A stretch of 64,000 nt of DNA from Mesorhizobium sp. LHD-90 (GTDB taxonomy: Bacteria; Pseudomonadota; Alphaproteobacteria; Rhizobiales; Rhizobiaceae). How positions within the stretch are numbered: position 1 is the stretch's first letter; the number at the start of each line of letters is the position of its first letter. The DNA lies in contig NZ_JAVFVV010000015.1 in assembly GCF_030929505.1 (NCBI RefSeq), positions 1-64,000 on the forward strand. Direction: 5' to 3'. Of this stretch, positions 38,483 through 48,620 are shown one piece after another. Below the pieces are notes generated by a model. It was not told where the DNA came from and did no database searches. It saw only the letters and a program-made list of their open reading frames with translations. Made by a program: the position numbers and the translations under genes.

Positions 38483-39571
38483 CTATGCCGGCATCGGGCC
38501 GACATAGACCGAGTTCGGGCGCAGCAGGCGGCCGGTGCGCTGCTGCTCGATCGCATGCGCGGTCCAGCCGGCCGCGCGCGCGGCGGCGAAGACAGGCGTG
38601 AACGCATCGCGCGGTATCTTCAGCGCGTCGAGCAGGATCGCCGTGTAGAACTCGACATTGGTGTCCAGCCGGCGCCCGGGCTTTGCCCTGGCCAGCGCCT
38701 GCCGCGCATAGTCCTCGACCTCGGCCGCCAATCCTAGATCGGCCTTGGACACGCCGAGTGTGTCGACTGCCGCCTTCAGCACGTCGGCGCGCGGGTCGCG
38801 CACCTTGTAGATGCGGTGGCCGAACCCCATCAGCCGGTCGCCGCGCGCCAGGGCCGCGTCCACCCACGGAGCGATGTTGCCGCTGGCGCCAATGGCGTCC
38901 AGCATGTCCAGCACCGGGCCCGGCGCCCCGCCATGCAGCGGGCCGCTCAGCGCGCAATAGGCCGCGGTGACCGCCATGAACGGGTTGGCCTGGGTGGAGG
39001 CCACCACGCGCGCGGCAAAGGTCGAGGCGTTCATGCCGTGGTCGCTCACCGTCACCAGATAGGCGTCGAGCGCCTTTGCCTCGGCCTCGGAGGCCGGCTC
39101 GCCGCGCAGCATTTTCAAGAGGTCCGCCGACGTGCCGAGAGTGACGTCCGGCGCGACCGGGGCGTCCCCCGCCGCCTGGCGCACCAGAGCCGCGGCCAGC
39201 ACCGGCAGCGCGCCCACCAGCGTCGCTTCGGGCGTCAGCCCCTGCTGCGGGCCGATGGCAGCGACCGCGGCGCGGAAGGCGTCGACAATCGGCATCCCGC
39301 GCGTTGCCGGCAAAATGTCCGGAAGGCGGCGGAAGGCGGCGAGCCGCGCCTGGCCGAGGGCGGCGCGGACGTCGGCCTCGGCCACGTCCTTGCCGCCGGC
39401 GGCCGACCACAGCCGCGCCACGACACCCTCGAAGCCGGTTTCCGACGCCAGCTCACCGACGCGGTGCCCGGTGATCACCAGTTCGCCGGCCTCGCCGTCG
39501 ACATGCGAAAGCGCCGTCACCGCCGCCGCGACGCCGTCGAGCCCGGCCGTGGATGTCTGATGGATGGTCAT
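38483..39571 (-). CDS. Citrate synthase/methylcitrate synthase family protein
   Basis: 362 residues, slightly shorter than housekeeping GltA. The enzyme would condense acetyl- or propionyl-CoA with oxaloacetate. Active-site signatures are SDHGMNASTFAARV (first catalytic His) and GFGHRIYKVRDPRA (second His); the usual Asp is replaced by Glu in TNVEFYTA, a variant I recall from other members of this small subfamily. AAGGAG lies nine bases before the ATG at 39571. It is divergent from a second citrate-synthase-type gene fused to a DNA-binding domain, with a shared operator, so the two are probably co-regulated. Whether citrate or 2-methylcitrate is made cannot be read from sequence. Confidence 0.88.
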   Translation of the reverse strand: MTIHQTSTAGLDGVAAAVTALSHVDGEAGELVITGHRVGELASETGFEGVVARLWSAAGGKDVAEADVRAALGQARLAAFRRLPDILPATRGMPIVDAFRAAVAAIGPQQGLTPEATLVGALPVLAAALVRQAAGDAPVAPDVTLGTSADLLKMLRGEPASEAEAKALDAYLVTVSDHGMNASTFAARVVASTQANPFMAVTAAYCALSGPLHGGAPGPVLDMLDAIGASGNIAPWVDAALARGDRLMGFGHRIYKVRDPRADVLKAAVDTLGVSKADLGLAAEVEDYARQALARAKPGRRLDTNVEFYTAILLDALKIPRDAFTPVFAAARAAGWTAHAIEQQRTGRLLRPNSVYVGPMPA

Positions 39572-39617
39572 GGTCTCTTCTCCTTGCTGCGATGCAACAA
39601 GGTGCAGGGGCTTTTAA

Positions 39618-39648
39618 TATTGATCAATCTTGATTAACTTGATCAATA
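39618..39648. promoter_or_regulatory. Triple TTGATYAA operator overlapping the HTH-citrate synthase start codon
   Basis: TATTGATCAA (39618-39627) and TTGATCAATA (39639-39648) are perfect reverse complements. Between them lies a third copy, TTGATTAA (39630-39637), giving three TTGATYAA boxes 9-10 bases apart. The last base is the A of the ATG of the downstream gene. The site is in the divergent promoter region and fits autoregulation by the HTH domain of that gene, probably with control of the citrate synthase on the other side. Confidence 0.7.
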
Positions 39649-40862
39649 TGAAGAAATCCGGCGAAACGCTTTATCTCTCGGCCCGGGAAGCGGCCTCCGA
39701 ACTGTCGATCTCGGCCGCCACCCTCTACGCCTATGTCAGCCGCGGCATGATCCGGTCAGAACCGTCCGCCGACTCGCGGGCTCGGCGCTACCGGGCGGAC
39801 GACGTGCGCGCCCTGCGCAACCGGCGGCTGCCGGGCGGTTCCGGCAAGGGCGGCGAGCCCGATCCGCCGGTGCTGGACTCGGCCATCTGCACCATCACCG
39901 ACCAGGGCTCGATCTATCGCGGCGTCCACGCGGTGGCGCTGTCGGAGCGCGCCACGCTGGAGCAGACGGCGACGCTGTTGTGGGACGTCGGCGGCGACAA
40001 CCCGTTTTCAGCCGCCAACCTGCCGGTGGTCAGCCCCGCCATGCGCGCCGTCGCCGGGGCGACGGCCAACGAGCAGGGAATGTCGCGCGCAGCCGCGATC
40101 CTGGCGCTGGCCGGCGACGCCGATCCGCGCGCCTTCAACCGCTCGCGCGACGGCCGTGCCCAGGTCGGCGCGCGTGTCATGCGCCTCGTCTGCGCCGGCA
40201 TCCTGGGGGCAGAACCGTCGGCCGCGCCGCTGCACCGGCAGGTGGCGGAATGCTGGACGCCGGGTGACGAGGCGGCGGCCGAGCTGTTCCGCCGCGCCCT
40301 GGTGCTGCTTGCCGACCACGAGCTCAACGCCTCGACCTATGCCGTGCGCTGCGCCGCCTCGACCGGGCTCAACCTCTACGACGCCACCGTTGCAGGGCTG
40401 GTGGCGCTGAAAGGCCCGCGCCATGGCGGCGCCGGGCCGCTCGCCGCCCACATGGTCGCCGACCTCGCCGAGGGCGACGTTTCGGCAAAGGTCCGCGAGC
40501 GCATCGCGCTGGGTGACCGCATTCCCGGCTTCGGCCACACCATCTACAAGAATGGCGACCCGCGCGCCGACAGCCTGCTGGCGGCGCTCGCCGAGGCCGG
40601 CGCCGATCCGCGCCTTGCCGTCGAGGTGCCGGCCCGCATCACCGACGCGACCGGGCTGCATCCCAACATCGACTTCGCGCTTGCCGTGATGATGCGCATG
40701 TTCGGCCTGCCGATCGGCCATGAGAGCGGGCTGTTCGCCATCGCCCGCTCGGCCGGCTGGGTGGCGCATGCGATCGAGCAATTGGCGTCCGAAGTGCTGA
40801 TCCGCCCGCGCGCCCGCTACATCGGGCCGGCGCCAGGGCGCGGGGTGAGCGAAAGGCTGTAG
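39648..40862 (+). CDS. Citrate synthase family protein with N-terminal DNA-binding domain
   Basis: 404 residues. Residues about 10-60 form a MerR/excisionase-like helix-turn-helix (YLSAREAASELSISAATLYAYVSRGMI, then ADSRARRYRADDVRAL). The rest is a complete citrate-synthase fold with the catalytic residues in LADHELNASTYAVR, GFGHTIYKNGDPRA and HPNIDFALA. Citrate synthases with such an N-terminal HTH are known in rhizobia, but the function is not settled; it may be an enzyme-derived repressor that senses acyl-CoA or oxaloacetate. No ribosome binding site precedes ATG 39648, and the operator ends on it, so the transcript may be leaderless. A TTG at 39630 lies inside the operator and is less likely. 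Confidence 0.85.
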   Translation: MKKSGETLYLSAREAASELSISAATLYAYVSRGMIRSEPSADSRARRYRADDVRALRNRRLPGGSGKGGEPDPPVLDSAICTITDQGSIYRGVHAVALSERATLEQTATLLWDVGGDNPFSAANLPVVSPAMRAVAGATANEQGMSRAAAILALAGDADPRAFNRSRDGRAQVGARVMRLVCAGILGAEPSAAPLHRQVAECWTPGDEAAAELFRRALVLLADHELNASTYAVRCAASTGLNLYDATVAGLVALKGPRHGGAGPLAAHMVADLAEGDVSAKVRERIALGDRIPGFGHTIYKNGDPRADSLLAALAEAGADPRLAVEVPARITDATGLHPNIDFALAVMMRMFGLPIGHESGLFAIARSAGWVAHAIEQLASEVLIRPRARYIGPAPGRGVSERL

Positions 40863-40900
40863 ATCTGCGGGCTGCAACAGGCTGCGGGAAAGGCTGATCC

Positions 40901-41812
40901 CTACGGCTTGGCCGGCGCCGGAGCGACGATATTGGCGCCGACCCAGTAACCATAGTCGCCCTTCTTGAGCGGCGAGCCGTTCTGATAGCCCTGGTCGGCG
41001 ATCACCATGCCGGTGATGGTGGTGCCGGACTTGACGTAATGCAGGAAGATGAAGGAGTGGCCGCCGCTTTCCGACGCCTTGCCGTCGCGCACGCGCGGAT
41101 AGTCGGCGGCGTCGCCCCAGGCCTGGATCACCGCGCCCGGCTTCAGCTTGCCGGCCCAGATGTCGACCCCTTCCACCAGCGTGCCCCAGCCCTTGTAGGC
41201 GATCGCGCCGGCCGCACCCTTGCCGCGGTATTTTTCGGGCAGGTCGAACCAGGCTTTTCCGACGCCGATATAGGAGGACCACAGGATGACGAACGGATCG
41301 GTGAGCGACTTCTTGTCTTCCCAGTTCACCTTGGGCAGCGCCGGACCGCCGGTCTGGCGCGACGCTTCCTCCACCCGGGCGTAGCAGGTGCGGTGGCACT
41401 TTCCGCCGGGCTCCTTGTTCTTCGAAAGATTGTAGTTCTCCACCATCCGCTCGCCGATACGGTTGGCATAGTCCTTGGTGGAGTCGCCGAAGCTCGGGAT
41501 GAACACCACCCCGCGGTTGGTCTTGGCATCATGGACGACGCCCTCGAAGGTGTAGCTGCCGCGGCCCGGGCTCAGCACCGTGCAGCCGATGACGTGGGCG
41601 AGATACCAGTTGATCTTCTTCGACTCGGTCGTGAGGAAATTGTAGGTGAGGAGATCACTCGCCTCGAGCGAATGATCCTTGGCGATGCCGGCCAGGTTAT
41701 CCTTTTTGCCGCCCTTGTTCAGCGGATAGGGTTTTGGATAGCGGTAGAGCGTATCGTTGGAAGCCAACGGCGGCCACGGCGCATGCGGTTTGGGTTCGGA
41801 TTCGATGCTCAT
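40901..41812 (-). CDS. Uncharacterised protein with possible LysM-like and NlpC/P60-like (papain-fold amidase) regions
   Basis: 303 residues from ATG 41812, preceded by a strong GGAGGAG. No signal peptide. Residues about 25-80 (KKDNLAGIAKDHSLEASDLLTYNF) look like a degenerate LysM. The C-terminal half has a candidate catalytic Cys (CHRTCYARV), then LKPGAVIQAWGD and GGHSFIFLHY, the same order and spacing style as Cys, LxPGDLVFF and GHVGIY of NlpC/P60-type cysteine peptidases. The match is motif level only. If real, the protein would cleave a peptidoglycan peptide or an amide bond; without export it may be a specialised-secretion cargo. It is a single gene between the HTH-citrate synthase and rpoD. 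Confidence 0.6.
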   Translation of the reverse strand: MSIESEPKPHAPWPPLASNDTLYRYPKPYPLNKGGKKDNLAGIAKDHSLEASDLLTYNFLTTESKKINWYLAHVIGCTVLSPGRGSYTFEGVVHDAKTNRGVVFIPSFGDSTKDYANRIGERMVENYNLSKNKEPGGKCHRTCYARVEEASRQTGGPALPKVNWEDKKSLTDPFVILWSSYIGVGKAWFDLPEKYRGKGAAGAIAYKGWGTLVEGVDIWAGKLKPGAVIQAWGDAADYPRVRDGKASESGGHSFIFLHYVKSGTTITGMVIADQGYQNGSPLKKGDYGYWVGANIVAPAPAKP

Positions 41813-41953
41813 CCTGGCGCTCCTCCGGCCGACGCGGAGGCTGAAATGTTGAGAGTTCCTCATCATCCCAGTCGCGGTCAGGCTCGCGCGGCTTTTCGAG
41901 GTCCCATTATAGACCGGCAGGTATGGCAAGACCATTAGAAATGTTAAAAGTGC

Positions 41954-41976
41954 AACTTACAATGATTTAACTTACA
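41954..41976. promoter_or_regulatory. Direct repeat upstream of the 40901-41812 gene
   Basis: AACTTACA occurs twice (41954-41961 and 41969-41976), start to start 15 bases, in an AT-rich stretch 140-165 bases upstream of the start codon at 41812. A spaced direct repeat at this distance suggests an activator or regulator site, but no regulator is identified. Confidence 0.4.
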
Positions 41977-42110
41977 CATCTTGCTTGACAATCTTGGATG
42001 TGGTGGATGAACCGGGGGGCGTGTTTGCTACCCGTTGCGTACTCCGCGGACGCAAAGGCTCTCGCCACGCCTTCCCGCCGCAATGGAAATTGCCCGACCG
42101 CCGCCCAACA

Positions 42111-42136
42111 AAAAAGCCCGGCGAACCGGGCTTTTT
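42111..42136. terminator. rpoD terminator (bidirectional hairpin)
   Basis: AAAAAGCCCGG (42111-42121) pairs perfectly with CCGGGCTTTTT (42126-42136) around a CGAA loop. The structure begins 6 bases after the rpoD stop codon on the minus strand, with a T-rich tail there, so it is a classical intrinsic terminator. Runs of A and T on both sides would allow it to work in either direction. Confidence 0.92.
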
Positions 42137-42141
42137 GCCAA

Positions 42142-44178
<2,037 letters not shown>

Positions 44179-44490
44179 TCCTTGCCTACTCCAAAAGGGC
44201 ACTGTCGCGCGGCGGATCTCGAATCCTCAGGGCCGGCCGCCCCGGAAAATCAAAACACCGCTAGTCTCGGCCGCAGCCAGTCCTGTCCAGGTTTCGGTCA
44301 ACCACTCTATCTGGAGCGACGTTGCGCGCCGTCCAGTGTTCGGTCCAATCGTTTCCGCGATTGCTGAGGTTCATCCTATGGATCAACGCCTCGAATCGTC
44401 CTGATTCCGCCAAAAGGCCGGAAGGTCAAGCGCCTCTCGCATGATTCGCGTTAAAAAAGCGAATCAATTGCGACTCTTTACCCATTGTCC

Positions 44491-44680
44491 TCACATCCCG
44501 CCGGCGCGGCCCGACAGGATGCCGAAACCCTCGATCGTGACCTCCGTCGCCCGAAGGACACCGGAACCGAACCGGGATTTCGATGAGGCGCCGATGGTTC
44601 CCGGCCTCTTCGGCCGCGGCAACCGTGTCGGCCGGTTTCGCTTGCTTATGTAAGATGCGTATGCCGCGCTGCAAGTGCGG
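44491..44680 (-). pseudogene. Decayed dnaG 3' end upstream of rpoD
   Basis: On the minus strand, 44680 to about 44580 encodes HLQRGIRILHKQAKPADTV and later HRRLIEIPVRF, matching HLQRSARTLHKELKLAEAA and YRHLIEIQAQF near the C-terminus of the intact DnaG in this window. After a frameshift, 44556 to 44491 encodes LRATEVTIEGFGILSGRAGGM-stop, matching LQATEALIEGFGVLSGRADRS with the stop at the same position. About 60 codons survive. The fragment is on the same strand as rpoD and directly upstream of it, exactly where dnaG lies in the ancestral dnaG-rpoD order. The 312 bases from here to the rpoD start hold no gene. Confidence 0.8.
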
Positions 44681-44792
44681 CCGACTGTCATGGCAGCCAT
44701 AGACGGCGGCCGGCCATTGCCGGCCGGGCCGGTCGGCAATGCTTCTACCAATCGGCAATTGCATCGGCACGCGGCTGTGACACTTTGCGTGC

Positions 44793-45641
44793 ATGGTGCG
44801 GCTGCCGATCACGATCTGTCTGATCATGTCCATGCTGGCGTTCCGGGCACACGCCCAGGAGCGGGAGCCGGTGGACGTCGAACTGGTGCTGGGCGCCGAC
44901 ATCTCGGCCTCCATGACGCAGGACGAGCTGAAGATCCAGCGCGAGGGCTACGCGACCGCGCTGACCGACCCGGCGGTGCTGAACGCCATCCGCTCCGGCG
45001 CCCATGGCAGGATCGCCGTCACCTATTTCGAATGGGCGGGCGTGACTTCGCAGTCCGTCATGGTGCCGTGGACGGTGATCGCCGGCGAGGAAGACGCCGA
45101 GGCGATAGCCCGAAAGATCGCCGTGCCTCCAACCTGGCAGTCGCGGCGCACGTCGATTTCCGGCGCGATGATTTTCGCCGCCGGCCTGTTGGAGACAAGC
45201 CCCTACAAGGGCATCAAGCGCGTCATCGACCTTTCCGGCGACGGCGCCAACAACGAGGGGCCGCCGCTGCCAGAGACGCGCGACGACATTGTCGCCCAGG
45301 GCATCACCATCAACGGCCTGCCGGTGATGACTGCCGACGCCGCGCCGCAGCCCTACGACGTGCCGAACCTCGACGACTATTTCAGCGAATGCGTGATCGG
45401 GGGCCCTGGCGCCTTCGTCATGCCGGTGCATGAATGGGAGCAGTTTCCCGAAGCGATCCGCCGCAAGCTGCTGCTCGAGCTGGCTATCCGGCCGAAGGAT
45501 TTCGGGCGCCGCCCGCCGGTCACGCTGATCCAGGCGAAACCTGCCTACGATTGCCTCATCGGCGAGAAACTATGGCGGCTGGACGGTCGCAAGCACTTCT
45601 TCAATCCGGAGAACGACTACCGGCGACGCGGAACACCGTGA
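44793..45641 (+). CDS. DUF1194 (VWA-like) secreted protein
   Basis: 282 residues with a signal peptide (MVRLPITICLIMSMLAFRAHA). The mature protein matches DUF1194, a von Willebrand factor A-like family, with a metal-ion-dependent adhesion site DISAS at the start of the domain (GADISASMTQDEL) and DLSGDGANN later. Such proteins are probably periplasmic metal-dependent binding proteins; partners are unknown. No obvious ribosome binding site before ATG 44793. Single gene between the dnaG scar and the GYD gene. Confidence 0.85.
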   Translation: MVRLPITICLIMSMLAFRAHAQEREPVDVELVLGADISASMTQDELKIQREGYATALTDPAVLNAIRSGAHGRIAVTYFEWAGVTSQSVMVPWTVIAGEEDAEAIARKIAVPPTWQSRRTSISGAMIFAAGLLETSPYKGIKRVIDLSGDGANNEGPPLPETRDDIVAQGITINGLPVMTADAAPQPYDVPNLDDYFSECVIGGPGAFVMPVHEWEQFPEAIRRKLLLELAIRPKDFGRRPPVTLIQAKPAYDCLIGEKLWRLDGRKHFFNPENDYRRRGTP

Positions 45642-45766
45642 CGCTCCCGTTGCCAGACGCTTGCCTGCAAACGCCAGCAGGATCATAGTCATCTGGTGGC
45701 AGGAGGCGAGAAATGGGCGCCGGACATACTTTCCTGCTGCGTCGCGGCGCCTGAGGGAGGTGCGAC

Positions 45767-46060
45767 GTGACCACTTACGTGCTTCTGATCAACTGGACGG
45801 ACCAGGGCGTGAGAACCGTGCGCGAGTCGCCGAAGCGGCTCGACGCCGCCAAGAAGGAGCTCGCCGACATGGGCGGCTCGTTCAAGGAATTCTTTCTCAC
45901 CATGGGCGACTGCGACATGGTCGGCATCTGCGACGCGCCGGACGACGCGGTGATGGCGCGTTTCGCGCTGAAAATCGGCATGGCCGGCAACGTGCGCACG
46001 CGAACACTGAAGGCTTTTCCGGAAAGCGCCTACCGCGAGATCGTCAACTCGCTGGGGTGA
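45767..46060 (+). CDS. GYD domain protein
   Basis: 97 residues, full length for the GYD family: TYVLLINWTDQGVRTVRESPKRLDAAKKEL, then FFLTMGDCDMVGICDAPDDAVMARFALKIGMAGNVRTRTLKAF. The domain is a ferredoxin-like fold related to stress-responsive alpha-beta barrels; role unknown. Start is GTG 45767, with GGGAGG about seven bases upstream. Cytosolic, apparently monocistronic. Confidence 0.88.
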   Translation: MTTYVLLINWTDQGVRTVRESPKRLDAAKKELADMGGSFKEFFLTMGDCDMVGICDAPDDAVMARFALKIGMAGNVRTRTLKAFPESAYREIVNSLG

Positions 46061-46082
46061 CCGGGATCTGAGCGCCGGTCGG

Positions 46083-46550
46083 TCAGCCGTCCTGCCCGCG
46101 CTCCAGCCGTTTCAGGATGATCTTCATCCGGTCGATCTCGGACTGCTGTCCGGGAACGATGCCATTGCACAGGTCCTGGATCTCGGGATCGCCGACAGCG
46201 GCTTCCCGGCACATGAGGATCGCGCCCGAATGATGCGAAATCATCGATTTCAGGAACTGAACGTCCCCGATGGCCGTCTGCTGCCGGATCATCGCCCAGC
46301 TCGCGCCGAAAACGAGAATGTTCGCGGCGGCAATGGCGATGTTGGCCGAGCGGCTGGAATACATCGCCCGCATCACGATGAGTTCGATGACGACCATCGG
46401 GCAAACCATCAGCGCCGCCATGTAGAACTGGTTGAGATTGGGATAGACGTCGTCGAGGCGGTCCACCATCGCGTACATGAGCACGTACATCGCCACGAAG
46501 GATAGAACCGCCATCACGAGGAGGCGAAGGTAATTGTGCCGGCCGGTCAT
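46083..46550 (-). CDS. DUF305 membrane protein
   Basis: 155 residues: three hydrophobic helices (about 8-30, 40-62, 70-92), then the DUF305 signature FLKSMISHHSGAILMCREA with paired histidines, followed by IQDLCNGIVPGQQSEIDRMK. DUF305 is a ferritin-like domain, often in copper- or metal-related proteins, and the HH plus Met/Cys could bind metal. The start at 46550 excludes 43 basic residues of an upstream extension with no family match. Confidence 0.85.
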   Translation of the reverse strand: MTGRHNYLRLLVMAVLSFVAMYVLMYAMVDRLDDVYPNLNQFYMAALMVCPMVVIELIVMRAMYSSRSANIAIAAANILVFGASWAMIRQQTAIGDVQFLKSMISHHSGAILMCREAAVGDPEIQDLCNGIVPGQQSEIDRMKIILKRLERGQDG

Positions 46551-46696
46551 GCCGGCCCAATCGAACTGGCGGCGAAAGGTTCCGCATGGACTTTCGGACG
46601 ATGGCGGCTTGCGACAACGGATGGCGGTTGCGCGTGCCCGTTTGACGGCGCGGCGCGGCGCGTATCTACTGCGGCCCAATCACGCCGGGGACTGCC

Positions 46697-47308
46697 ATGT
46701 CCATCGAATTCCTGCTGACCACTTTGATCATCGTCGCCTCGCCGGGCACAGGCGTGGTCTATACGCTGGCCGCCGGCCTGTCGCGCGGCGGGCGCGCCAG
46801 CGTGCTTGCGGCCTTCGCCTGCACGCTGGGCATCGTGCCGCACCTGGTCGCGGCACTGACCGGGCTGGCGGCGCTGCTGCATACAAGCGCGCTCGCCTTC
46901 GAGATCGTCAAATATCTGGGCGTCGGCTATCTGCTGTGGATGGCGTGGCAGAGCCTGCGCGTGCACGGGGCGCTGAAGATCGAGGAAAGGCCCGACCGCC
47001 GCAGCGCCCGGCAGGTGATCGTCGACGGCATATTGCTCAACCTGCTCAATCCGAAACTGTCGATCTTCTTCGTCGCCTTCCTGCCACAGTTCATCGCGCC
47101 CACCGAACCCAACGTGCTCATGCGCATGCTGGCGCTTTCGGGCGTGTTCATGCTCGCCACCTTCCTCATCTTCTCGGCCTACGGGCTGTGCGCGGCGGCG
47201 GTGCGCGAAAAGGTCGTCGGCAGCCGCCGGGTGATGACCTGGATGCGCCGCACTTTTGCTGCGGCTTTTGTCATGCTTGGAGCCAAGCTGGCGCTGACCG
47301 AGCGGTGA
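46697..47308 (+). CDS. LysE family translocator (RhtB-like)
   Basis: 203 residues with about six membrane helices. Family signatures are the N-terminal SPGTGVVYTLAAGLSRGGRASVLAAFACTLGIV and NLLNPKLSIFFVAFLPQF. LysE/RhtB proteins export amino acids such as lysine, homoserine or threonine; the substrate is not readable. The stop is immediately followed by the start of a Uma2 gene, whose ribosome binding site overlaps it, so translation may be coupled. Confidence 0.88.
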   Translation: MSIEFLLTTLIIVASPGTGVVYTLAAGLSRGGRASVLAAFACTLGIVPHLVAALTGLAALLHTSALAFEIVKYLGVGYLLWMAWQSLRVHGALKIEERPDRRSARQVIVDGILLNLLNPKLSIFFVAFLPQFIAPTEPNVLMRMLALSGVFMLATFLIFSAYGLCAAAVREKVVGSRRVMTWMRRTFAAAFVMLGAKLALTER

Positions 47309-47318
47309 GGAGCGTCGC

Positions 47319-47957
47319 GTGAAGGTGAAGCATGCTAAGCTTCCGATCATGAATGCGCGCATCCAGATCGGCGATCCCAGCCCGGTGACGACACAGGCCG
47401 CGGAAGGCCTGCCGCGCCGGAAGTGGACCGTGGCCGAGATCGACGCGATGGTGCGGGCCGGCATTATCGATGAGCACGAACATTTCGAACTCATCGACGG
47501 TGACGCGGTCCCGCTGGCCCCAAGGAGTCTCCAGCACGAAATCGTCCGGATGGAACTCAATGAGCATCTTCAGCGTGCGATCACCGATGCGTTCCGGGCC
47601 GCACCCACTACGACTTTGAGGCTCGACGAATATTCCTTCCTCGAACCGGACTTCTGCTTTTTCGCCCGAACGGTGACGTTCGAGCAGTTGCGCGGCCATC
47701 ACGTAGAACTCGCCATCGAGATCGCCGACACCAGCCTGCGCTACGACCTCGGCCGCAAGATTGGCATCTATGCCGCTTTCGGCATCCCGGAAGTCTGGGT
47801 GATCAATGCCAACACGCTGGTGACGCATGTCCATCGCAGCCTCGGCGCCGAAGGTTTTCGCACCGTGTTCGAGGCCGGACCGGCCGACGAGATCACGTCT
47901 GTGCACGTACCTACACTCAGAATGTGCCTATCGGAGTTGGACATGACGCCGTTCTGA
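47319..47957 (+). CDS. Uma2 family (DUF820) putative endonuclease
   Basis: 212 residues. The PD-(D/E)XK-type nuclease pattern of Uma2 proteins is present: EHFELIDGDAVPLAP near the N-terminus, PD in EPDFCFF, then LAIEIADTSLRYDLGRKIGIYAAFGIPEVWVI. These proteins are very abundant in cyanobacteria and scattered in rhizobia; no biological role is established. GTG 47319 is chosen because AGGAG lies six bases upstream, overlapping the end of the LysE gene; ATG 47349 has no ribosome binding site. Confidence 0.85.
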   Translation: MKVKHAKLPIMNARIQIGDPSPVTTQAAEGLPRRKWTVAEIDAMVRAGIIDEHEHFELIDGDAVPLAPRSLQHEIVRMELNEHLQRAITDAFRAAPTTTLRLDEYSFLEPDFCFFARTVTFEQLRGHHVELAIEIADTSLRYDLGRKIGIYAAFGIPEVWVINANTLVTHVHRSLGAEGFRTVFEAGPADEITSVHVPTLRMCLSELDMTPF

Positions 47958-47987
47958 CGACGACCGGAGCGGCAAAACTGCCGGTGA

Positions 47988-48521
47988 TCATGTACGAAGC
48001 ACAGCAGCGATGATGCGAGCCTTATTCTCGTGGGTGCCATTGGTCCGCGAACTTGGATGACAAACTTCCAAAGCCCGAACGCCATGACGTCGACATGCCG
48101 CCGCAGCAGTATCGCCCAGCGCGATCACCTTTCGACCGATCGTTTCATATCTCGTCACGGCATCGAACGATTGATCGACGTGCCGCTGACCTATCGAAGC
48201 CGAACGCGTCATCGGCAAGAGATGAAATGCCTGGGTGACGTAGATGTCCTTTCTGGCCAGCCCGGCATATGACAAGGCTAGGTCCATAACATTGTTAAAG
48301 GGAATTCCGAGTAGATAACCGAGTTTATGAAGGATTCCCGAATTCGCTATGACCGACGGGGCGTCAAGCCAGTTGTAGGCGACCAAACAAGGTCCGTCAG
48401 AAGAATTGGAAGAAATCTGATAAGGACTCACCCAGTCCCCGTCGAAACCAACGTCAGCTAAAGTTCTATATCCGTTTATTGTAAAAGAGCGGCGCTTCTC
48501 GACAATTTCGAGGTATCTCAT
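47988..48521 (-). CDS. Uracil-DNA-glycosylase-like superfamily protein (tentative)
   Basis: 177 residues from ATG 48521 (GGAG eight bases upstream). Two segments resemble the UDG fold: DIYVTQAFHLLPM (motif near the active-site loop) and VIALGDTAAAACRRHGVRALEVCHPSSR, where the HPS corresponds to the HPS/HPSP motif of the glycosylases. Between them are no clear catalytic Asp/Asn motifs, so enzymatic activity is doubtful. The gene is slightly AT-richer than its neighbours. It is divergent from the broken yjbQ. Alternative: an unrelated hypothetical protein. Confidence 0.5.
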   Translation of the reverse strand: MRYLEIVEKRRSFTINGYRTLADVGFDGDWVSPYQISSNSSDGPCLVAYNWLDAPSVIANSGILHKLGYLLGIPFNNVMDLALSYAGLARKDIYVTQAFHLLPMTRSASIGQRHVDQSFDAVTRYETIGRKVIALGDTAAAACRRHGVRALEVCHPSSRTNGTHENKARIIAAVLRT

Positions 48522-48620
48522 AGCTATTTTCTCCAAAGAAACTCGTGTCCAGCACCGTGTTACGCGCGTATTTGCGCGTCAAGAGAGAAAATCCAGTAAG
48601 TACTGACGGAGTTTTGCACA

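Noticed and set aside
44443-44465. GATTCGC/GCGAATC inverted repeat in the rpoD leader as an operator
   Set aside because: Spacing and AT loop fit a hairpin, but no regulator or conserved motif supports an operator call.
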